DNA from: an uncultured Eubacteriales bacterium
Lineage (GTDB): Bacteria; Bacillota; Clostridia; Oscillospirales; Oscillospiraceae
Assembly (NCBI GenBank): GCA_902475435.1
Contig: CABRZL010000031.1
Span: forward strand, 1 to 18,919
Length of the DNA: 18,919 nucleotides
Direction of reading: 5' to 3'
Below are positions 13,912 through 18,919 of this stretch, one piece after another. How positions within the stretch are numbered: the first letter of the stretch is position 1; each line of letters begins with the position of its first letter. Both the position numbers and the translations under genes were made by a program. The notes beneath the pieces were generated by a model. It worked only from the letters and a program-made list of their open reading frames with translations, made no database searches and was not told the origin of the DNA.

Positions 13912-13933
13912 TGCTATTCCTCCTGTTCCTAAA

Positions 13934-14821
13934 TTAAAGAGTTGTCAGCACCGGATTGTTCAGATAGTCGTAAAGCCGGTCAATCTCGCCGGGCTTGGAA
14001 CAATCCAACATGGAGGGACAGTTCTTATCCAGTACTGTAATTCTGTCCATATCATCGTTATCCAAAGCAAAATCCCAGATTGTCAGATTTTCTTCCATGC
14101 GTTCTTTATGGACAGATTTTGGAATAATCGCCACCCCCTGCTGGACATTCCAACGCAGAATGACCTGTGCGGCAGTTTTTCCATGCTTTGCAGCGATTTC
14201 CTTCAAAACAGGCTCCGTGAACATTCCCTTCAGCCCTTCTGCAAAGGGCGCCCACCCCTGAGGCTGTACGCCCAGTTTTTTCATGACGGCAAGTTCTTCA
14301 TGCCGTTGATAATGGGGATGACGTTCAATTTGATTCACCATTGGTCTTATCTCTGCGTTATAACATAGATCCATCAGCCGAGCCGCATCAAAGTTGCACA
14401 CTCCGACAGCCCGTACTTTCCCCTCTCGGTAAAGCTCCTCCATGGCTCGCCAAGCGCCATAATAATCGCCCAGCGGCATATGGATAAGATACAGGTCGAG
14501 ATAGTCAAGTCCCAGCTTATCCAAAGAGCGCGCAAAGGCTTCTTTCAGATTTTCATAGCCCATTTCCTGAATGTAAGCTTTGGTGACGATGAATAGATTA
14601 TCCCGTTTTACAGCACCCTCTGCTGCAGCTTCCCGAATAGCCGCGCCGACTGCCTCTTCGTTCTTGTAAGAGCTTGCGGTATCAATGAGCCGATAGCCGG
14701 TGCGGATGGCGTTCAACACTACTTCTTTGCACTCATACTCCGGCACCTGAAATACACCGAAGCCTTCCTGCGGCATTGCAACACCATTGTACAACGTCAT
14801 ATTTTCAATCATAGGTTTCAT
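13934..14821 (-). CDS. Aldo/keto reductase
   Basis: This 295-aa protein starts at the ATG at 14821, which overlaps the stop of the SDR gene as ATGA. The catalytic tetrad is present: Asp47 and Tyr52 (RLIDTASSYKNE), Lys81 (FIVTKAY) and His114 (YLIHMPLGDY). IPKSVHKERMEENL near residue 255 is the NADPH-binding signature. It reduces aldehydes or ketones with NADPH; the exact substrate is not predictable. Length and motifs are normal for AKR5-like bacterial enzymes. Overlap with the SDR gene implies translational coupling. Confidence 0.93.
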   Translation of the reverse strand: MKPMIENMTLYNGVAMPQEGFGVFQVPEYECKEVVLNAIRTGYRLIDTASSYKNEEAVGAAIREAAAEGAVKRDNLFIVTKAYIQEMGYENLKEAFARSLDKLGLDYLDLYLIHMPLGDYYGAWRAMEELYREGKVRAVGVCNFDAARLMDLCYNAEIRPMVNQIERHPHYQRHEELAVMKKLGVQPQGWAPFAEGLKGMFTEPVLKEIAAKHGKTAAQVILRWNVQQGVAIIPKSVHKERMEENLTIWDFALDNDDMDRITVLDKNCPSMLDCSKPGEIDRLYDYLNNPVLTTL

Positions 14822-15576
14822 TTGATTGTATACCCCCCGTCTGCAGCAATGCCCTGTCCAAGCACAAATCCGGCGTCTTCGCTGCACAGCCAGAGCACCA
14901 GACCGGCAACCTCCTCCGGCGTACCAAATCTGCCAATCGGCTCTATCACATCTGTTATCGCGCCGGTTTCCATCATTTTTTCGACCATAGGCGTTGAAAT
15001 CGTGGCCGGGCAGACGGCGTTTATCCGAATCCCCTTTGCGGCATACTCAAGCGCAGCGCATTTCGTCATTCCCAACACTGCGTGCTTAGAGGCATGATAG
15101 GCTACACGCCCCGGCATACCGATAAGCCCACCGATGGAGGAACAGTTGACGATGGAATATCCCTCACCGCCCTGCTGTAACATCTGTCTGAGCTCATACT
15201 TCATGCAAAGGAACATACTGCGCAGGTTGACATTGAGCACTCTGTCAAATTCAGCGGTTTCCAGATCAGCTGTAAGAGTGTCATCCGGCATGATTCCCGC
15301 ATTGTTATAGGCGTAATCTAACCGTCCGAAGGTTTTAACCGCAAAGTCTACCATTGCAGCTGCCTGAGATTCATCCGTCACATCGCAGACAATATAAGCT
15401 GCCTTGCCGCCGTCAGCTGTAATCTTATCCGTAAGTTCTTTCAAAAGATTTTCCCGTCTGCCGGACAGCACAACTTTTGCGCCGCTCTTTGCAAACATTT
15501 CAGCCGTCACTTTTCCGATTCCGCTGGTGGCGCCGACAACGAGTGCGACTTTTCCGTCCATATCATATCGCGTCAT
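14818..15576 (-). CDS. Short-chain dehydrogenase/reductase (classical SDR)
   Basis: This 252-aa protein has the cofactor loop GATSGIG (15-21), NNAG (91-94), the active-site serine in NCSS (144-147) and YHASK with Tyr160 and Lys164. Basic residues after the second strand (LSGRRENL) suggest NADP(H) preference. The C-terminus QGIAADGGYTIK is typical of glucose/3-oxoacyl-type SDRs. RBS AAGGAG. It sits directly before the aldo-keto reductase, with the start/stop codons overlapping, so the two probably work on related carbonyl substrates. Confidence 0.93.
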   Translation of the reverse strand: MTRYDMDGKVALVVGATSGIGKVTAEMFAKSGAKVVLSGRRENLLKELTDKITADGGKAAYIVCDVTDESQAAAMVDFAVKTFGRLDYAYNNAGIMPDDTLTADLETAEFDRVLNVNLRSMFLCMKYELRQMLQQGGEGYSIVNCSSIGGLIGMPGRVAYHASKHAVLGMTKCAALEYAAKGIRINAVCPATISTPMVEKMMETGAITDVIEPIGRFGTPEEVAGLVLWLCSEDAGFVLGQGIAADGGYTIK

Positions 15577-15596
15577 TTAAGAATCTCCTTATCTGT

Positions 15597-16127
15597 TTAT
15601 TCTTCTACAGCGGATACGGTAATAGTTCCGCTTAAATTTTCGATATGCTCCGCACCGGATACCGCATTGCCCAGTTCATACAAGCTATCGTTGGGGCTGC
15701 AAGGCGCGTAGAACATTACAACGTCTCCCCACGGTTCATAATAAGAAAGCGAACCGGGCTCACCATCCGAAAGCGGTGCGTCGGTGACGTCCAGTTTTTC
15801 CGGGTAAAAAGTCATTTCATTATTGCTGAACGGTTCCACTTCGGTTGTAAGAGGCAGCTGCGCATACAGCTCTCCGGCCGCCGTACTGTCATTTAATTCA
15901 TAAACAATCTCATATTGCTCTGATTTAACAGAAATTCTAATGGATGTTGCCTCCGAACCTGTTGAATTCGTATCTTCTGTCGGCGGCTCTGTCATGATTT
16001 GCGATTCAGTTTCTGATTCTGCAGCATTTTGCAGCGATGCGGTTCTGTTTGTCTCCGAGGTTGCTGTGCAGACCGCAACGGTCAGCAACAGAAGCAGGAC
16101 AGATGCAATGCTGACAATCTTTTTCAT
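15597..16127 (-). CDS. Exported cyclophilin-like protein
   Basis: This 176-aa protein has a hydrophobic signal segment (about 1-20). A Cys at 20 (TVAVC) resembles a lipobox but has Val at -1, so lipidation is uncertain. After a Thr/Glu/Ser linker comes a cyclophilin-like barrel (PF18050-type): YELNDSTAAGELYAQLPLT, LSDGEPGSLSYYEPWGDVVMFYA, ending SGTITVSAVEE. It is an exported counterpart of the cytosolic member at 13546-13911. Its RBS overlaps the stop of the alpha/beta hydrolase gene, 9 bases away, so both are on one transcript. Confidence 0.8.
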   Translation of the reverse strand: MKKIVSIASVLLLLLTVAVCTATSETNRTASLQNAAESETESQIMTEPPTEDTNSTGSEATSIRISVKSEQYEIVYELNDSTAAGELYAQLPLTTEVEPFSNNEMTFYPEKLDVTDAPLSDGEPGSLSYYEPWGDVVMFYAPCSPNDSLYELGNAVSGAEHIENLSGTITVSAVEE

Positions 16128-16136
16128 AGCTGCTCC

Positions 16137-17078
16137 TTACCGCAGGCTTTGGTGCAGAAAACGCTCGATTTCATCGAAGGGAATCTTCGACGTATCATCA
16201 TACAGATCCACATGGTTGCAGTTCTGCACGACAATCATTCGCTTTGGCTCCGCCGCCTTTTCAAACGCCATGTCACTGAAGAAGCGGCTCTCCGCCTGCT
16301 CGCCAACGAGGAACAAAATGGGACGTGGAGAAATTTCTGCAATATGGTCGTTTAACGCATAATTCATAAAGCTAAGGTCAGAGGTAGTAGTAAAGCCGCC
16401 GCGGGCATTGGGATGATGTCCACGGCTGGTGGCGTAAAACTCAAAAAATTCTCGCCAAATCCCCTGCATCTCATCCGGGATTTCCAATACTGCCTCTTCC
16501 GGGAAGGATGGGATATACTCCGGTTCACCGTTTTCTGCATCCTTCCAACGCCGGAGCGACAGTTGCTCTTTTCTCTCCTGAATCTGCTCCGGCGTCTGTC
16601 CTATACGAGCGGCCACGCTCATATCATACATGCTGGCCGTAATGACTGCTTTAATGCGTGTGTCCATGGCTGCCGCAGAAAGGGAGAATCCGCCGCTGCC
16701 GCAGATGCCCAGAGCCGCAATTTTTTCCCGGTCTACATAGGGCAAAAGTCCCAGATAATCCACCCCGGCGCTGATGTTCTCGCTGAACAGATCCGGGGAA
16801 GATACATGGCGCGGCTCCCCACCGGACTCGCCCATATAGCAGGGGTCAAAAGTCAGAACGACAAATCCCCTGCTTGCCAGCTCATTGGCATAGACAGACG
16901 GTCCCTGCTCCTTCACACCGCCGTATGGAGCCCCCACTACGACGGCAGGATGCTTTCCCGTTTTGTCCATGTTCTTCATAGTGTAAAGATCGCCTGCAAG
17001 GGCGATGCCGTAGCGGTTGTGATAGCGGACGTGAATTCTTTCCACATTTTCATTAAGTTTGCAAATATAATTGCTCAT
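16137..17078 (-). CDS. Alpha/beta hydrolase (YcjY / dienelactone-hydrolase-like)
   Basis: This 313-aa cytosolic protein has the oxyanion region VVVGAPYGGVKEQ, DPCYMGESGG, and a nucleophile elbow GICGSGG (124-130). The residue in the nucleophile position is Cys126, as in dienelactone hydrolase-like members (GxCxG). A late acid residue lies near LFLVGEQAES and the histidine is in QNCNHVDLY. Substrates of this group are poorly known. It is the first intact gene of the operon; AGGAGG lies 8 bases upstream. The broken DUF3737 gene lies between it and the promoter. Confidence 0.88.
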   Translation of the reverse strand: MSNYICKLNENVERIHVRYHNRYGIALAGDLYTMKNMDKTGKHPAVVVGAPYGGVKEQGPSVYANELASRGFVVLTFDPCYMGESGGEPRHVSSPDLFSENISAGVDYLGLLPYVDREKIAALGICGSGGFSLSAAAMDTRIKAVITASMYDMSVAARIGQTPEQIQERKEQLSLRRWKDAENGEPEYIPSFPEEAVLEIPDEMQGIWREFFEFYATSRGHHPNARGGFTTTSDLSFMNYALNDHIAEISPRPILFLVGEQAESRFFSDMAFEKAAEPKRMIVVQNCNHVDLYDDTSKIPFDEIERFLHQSLR

Positions 17079-17099
17079 AGTATGATCCTCCTATCATAG

Positions 17100-17565
17100 A
17101 ATTGTGTAACATAACGCACTCGCTTTGCACGAGCGACGTAAGCCTATAAACCTGCCCGTGAGCTTGTGAATTGTCTCGAATCGTTTCACCAACGGCAGGA
17201 ACCTTTTTCTAAAGCAGCGCTTTTGATGTACCGGATACTTGCCCTGAAGCGCTACATCGCGGAATGTCAGGTCTTTGGAACGCATCATAAAGCACTCTCT
17301 AACTGCGTTGATATACTCCATGAGTCTCATGCGGGCTGACCAACCAAACTCCGGCGAAAGAAAATCGCTGCATTCAGCTCGCAGCCGATAATCGCTCGCT
17401 CATGGCGGTGCCGGAAAGGACAGCGCAGATTGAAGAAGTTGTTCCGAGCTGTAATGTTGGAGCTTTTCTCCCAAGATCGTCAAAGGTACGGTCTGAAATG
17501 ACCAAATCTCTGCTTCCATACAACGCCTGCTTCTCATCAAATGTCTGACTTGAAGTGCTCGTCAC
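17100..17565 (-). pseudogene. Degraded DUF3737-family gene (frameshifts and internal deletion)
   Basis: Pieces of a DUF3737 protein appear in order but in different frames. QTFDEKQALYGSRDLVISD follows a GTG start at 17565 with AAGGAG upstream. NFFNLRCPFRHRHERAIIGCEL follows in another frame. Then come LSPEFGWSAR and FMMRSKDLTFRDVALQGKYP (about 17200-17370) in the frame of a later stop. Family members are normally about 270-280 aa, and here only about 155 codons remain, so a central segment and the C-terminal part are lost. Function of the family is unknown. Its promoter and operon position survive, so the pseudogene now acts as a long leader for the alpha/beta hydrolase. The assignment is from remembered family motifs. 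Confidence 0.7.
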
Positions 17566-17608
17566 GGTTGTTCTCTCCTTTCTGTCTCGGTGTTTTACTT
17601 ACATCTAC

Positions 17609-17637
17609 AGTATATGGCACCGTCCAACATATTGCAA
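17609..17637 (-). promoter_or_regulatory. Promoter of the leftward redox operon
   Basis: On the minus strand, TTGCAA (17632-17637) and TATACT (17609-17614) are 17 bases apart, giving a start near 17602. It lies divergently from the LysR promoter with the palindrome at 17651-17662 about 50 bases upstream of the start, the usual place for LysR-type activation. Confidence 0.65.
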
Positions 17638-17650
17638 ACAGCTATTAAGA

Positions 17651-17662
17651 ATGATTAATCAT
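17651..17662. promoter_or_regulatory. Candidate LysR operator
   Basis: ATGATTAATCAT is a perfect 12-base palindrome between the divergent promoters, two bases before the LysR -35 box. Binding here could repress lysR and activate the leftward operon, as is normal for this family. Confidence 0.6.
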
Positions 17663-17664
17663 AG

Positions 17665-17693
17665 TTTACAGGAATGGTTTTGTGCTATATAAT
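17665..17693 (+). promoter_or_regulatory. Promoter of the LysR regulator gene
   Basis: TTTACA (17665-17670), 17 bases, then a perfect TATAAT (17688-17693); the start would fall near 17700, just before GGGAGG. Confidence 0.75.
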
Positions 17694-17721
17694 AGAGACA
17701 TCAAAGGGAGGAATTCAGGAT

Positions 17722-18591
17722 ATGATTGAAACAAGACTTCTGCAATATTTTTTGACAGTTGCACAGGAGCTGAATATTACAAAGGCGGCGGAAGCACTGT
17801 TTATCACCCAGCCGACGCTCTCCAAACAGATGATGGAATTGGAACAGCAGCTAGGGAAACAATTATTTATCCGTGGAAAACGAAAGCTGACGCTGACCGA
17901 AGAAGGAGAATATCTGCGTGACCGCGCGAGGGAGATTTTAGAACTGCTGGACAACACGGAGGCTGCGTTTCATACAGATGAGCAGAAACTTCGCGGGCAC
18001 ATTACCATCGGTTGCGGAGAAACTATAGCTATGGATAAGATAGCTAAAATCCTGGCTGAATTTCACAAACTCCATCCCGATGTGCAGTTCCATACCCATA
18101 GCGGCGATGCGGATATGATATTGGAACGTCTGGACAAAGGACTGGTGGATATGGGACTCCTTTTAGGACCGATACGCCAGGAAAAGTACGATTATATGAA
18201 TATTCACACGAAAGACGTTTACGGACTTCTGATTCCTCTTGACTGCGATCTGGCTCGTCAGGAGGCGGTTAATATAGACCAGCTAAAATCCCTGCCCATG
18301 ATTATCTCAGAGCAGACATTTTCCGGACATCAGGATTTGGAGTGGTTCGGCTCGGATCATTCCGTTCTCAACGTAGTGGCTACCTATAATCTGATTTACA
18401 ATGCCACATTTCTTGTGGAACACGGTATTGGTTATGCCCTTTGTCTGGATCGGCTGGTAAACACACAAGGACGAAACTTAACTTTTCGTCCTATCACACC
18501 GGAGCTTTCGGTTGATTTATATATTGTTACAAAGAAATATCAAACATTTTCCCCGGCAGTAAAAGTGTTTTTAGAAGAACTAAAGCGATAA
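17722..18591 (+). CDS. LysR-family transcriptional regulator
   Basis: This 289-aa protein starts at the ATG at 17722, preceded by GGGAGG; the upstream in-frame codons lie over the promoter. The N-terminal winged HTH is classic: LNITKAAEALFITQPTLSKQ (about 17-36) and LEQQLGKQLFIRGKRKLTLT. A linker helix and a periplasmic-binding-like effector domain follow (GHITIGCGET from about 94, LVDMGLLLGP). Length is typical (about 290-300). It is divergent from the redox operon, which it most likely controls in response to a small-molecule or carbonyl/oxidative signal. The effector cannot be predicted. Confidence 0.94.
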   Translation: MIETRLLQYFLTVAQELNITKAAEALFITQPTLSKQMMELEQQLGKQLFIRGKRKLTLTEEGEYLRDRAREILELLDNTEAAFHTDEQKLRGHITIGCGETIAMDKIAKILAEFHKLHPDVQFHTHSGDADMILERLDKGLVDMGLLLGPIRQEKYDYMNIHTKDVYGLLIPLDCDLARQEAVNIDQLKSLPMIISEQTFSGHQDLEWFGSDHSVLNVVATYNLIYNATFLVEHGIGYALCLDRLVNTQGRNLTFRPITPELSVDLYIVTKKYQTFSPAVKVFLEELKR

Positions 18592-18593
18592 TT

Positions 18594-18713
18594 TTAAATA
18601 AGGGGAACCTCCCCGTCATTCAACAGGTGAGCGAAATTGGAAAGCTGTTTTTGTATTAAAGTTTGTCCTTGACTTTTTCCACGGTTGTATGATCCCGCTC
18701 CGCTCTCTTGCAA
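18594..18713 (-). CDS. Doubtful small ORF with good RBS
   Basis: A TTG at 18713 preceded by AGGAGG (7 bases) opens a 39-codon frame reading QESGAGSYNRGKSQGQ and ending LNDGEVPLI. I recognise no family. Its last part overlaps the repeat shared with the window start, so it may be the tail of a degraded mobile-element gene rather than a working gene. Confidence 0.25.
   Translation of the reverse strand: MQESGAGSYNRGKSQGQTLIQKQLSNFAHLLNDGEVPLI
18602..18636. repeat. Hairpin plus short repeat related to bases 1-23
   Basis: GGGGA/TCCCC with an ACC loop (18602-18614) leads directly into CGTCATTCAACAGGTGAGCG, which matches the first 23 bases of the window at 20 of 23 positions when extended to 18636. 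Both copies have the same orientation. It is probably a dispersed repeat or the trace of an insertion element; no transposase is present. Confidence 0.4.
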
Positions 18714-18846
18714 TGTAATTGCCTCCTGTCTGTATGAAGAGTATCTCCGAGTAAAGCCCTTGATATAAACTACTCTATGCCCCACTCGGGAAATATCATA
18801 GCCACCGATTGTGACTATTATAGCACTCATTTGGGTAGGTGATGGA

Positions 18847-18919
18847 ATGAACGCACAGAAACGGATCAAGCAGCTCATGGAGGAGCGCGGCTGGACGGAT
18901 TACAGGCTGGCAAAAGAGG
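18847..18919 (+). CDS. XRE-family HTH regulator, N-terminal part (cut by window end)
   Basis: The frame starting ATG at 18847 reads MNAQKRIKQLMEERGW then TDYRLAKE, the opening helices of an XRE/Cro-type helix-turn-helix (RIKxLMxExGWTxYxLAK). Only 24 codons are inside the window. A weak GGTGATGG lies upstream. The rest of the domain and any neighbours are outside, so its role is unknown. Confidence 0.7.
   Translation, partial: MNAQKRIKQLMEERGWTDYRLAKE

Noticed and set aside
17094..17330. 78-codon minus-strand frame as a separate gene
   Set aside because: Its first half matches an internal part of DUF3737 continuing from upstream, without its own start signal, so it belongs to the pseudogene.

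Overview
The window looks like chromosomal DNA of a gut-type Firmicute, probably a Clostridia / Oscillospiraceae-like organism. The grounds are strong AGGAGG ribosome-binding sites, sigma-A style promoters, SipW-dependent exported proteins, an LIQTG sorting signal with its sortase, and accessory redox genes typical of this group. No rRNA, tRNA or CRISPR array was seen.

Layout. (1) 1-1020: a GC-rich stem-loop region, then a lower-GC SGNH/GDSL hydrolase gene bracketed by short direct repeats and closed by a terminator. (2) 10527 down to 1081, minus strand: a ten-gene surface-fibre operon. In transcription order it holds sipW signal peptidase, three TasA-like SipW-dependent proteins, a double hairpin, a fourth TasA-like protein, a small secreted protein, a 999-aa VWA adhesin-like protein, a fifth TasA-like protein, an LIQTG-anchored CnaB protein and a sortase. 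The likely logic is that SipW processes the TasA-like subunits, the VWA protein is an adhesive component, and the sortase fixes the CnaB protein to the wall. (3) 10686-12161: a 1,476-bp cassette bounded by perfect 23-bp inverted repeats. It carries a complete tyrosine recombinase and, next to its right end, an outward-facing consensus promoter (TTGATT-17-TATAAT). (4) 12224-17078, minus strand: a redox/detoxification-type operon (alpha/beta hydrolase, cyclophilin-like protein, SDR, aldo-keto reductase, second cyclophilin-like protein, Fe-S-type flavoprotein, flavodoxin lipoprotein), preceded by a broken DUF3737 gene. A divergent LysR regulator (17722-18591) has a palindromic operator candidate between the two promoters. 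(5) 18592-18919: a short repeat related to bases 1-23 and the start of an XRE regulator cut by the window end.

Main finding. The cassette at 10686-12161 has the anatomy of a self-encoded invertible promoter placed directly upstream of the sipW/TasA/VWA/CnaB/sortase operon. Each inverted repeat is a core-type tyrosine-recombinase site (inverted arms around an asymmetric 7-bp spacer), and the two spacers are in opposite orientation, so recombination would invert the segment. In the orientation sequenced, the promoter points away from the operon and into a bidirectional terminator, which suggests the OFF state. Inversion would aim it at sipW. I therefore propose phase-variable expression of a whole TasA-type surface fibre. 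The parts are visible in the sequence; the switching is inference.
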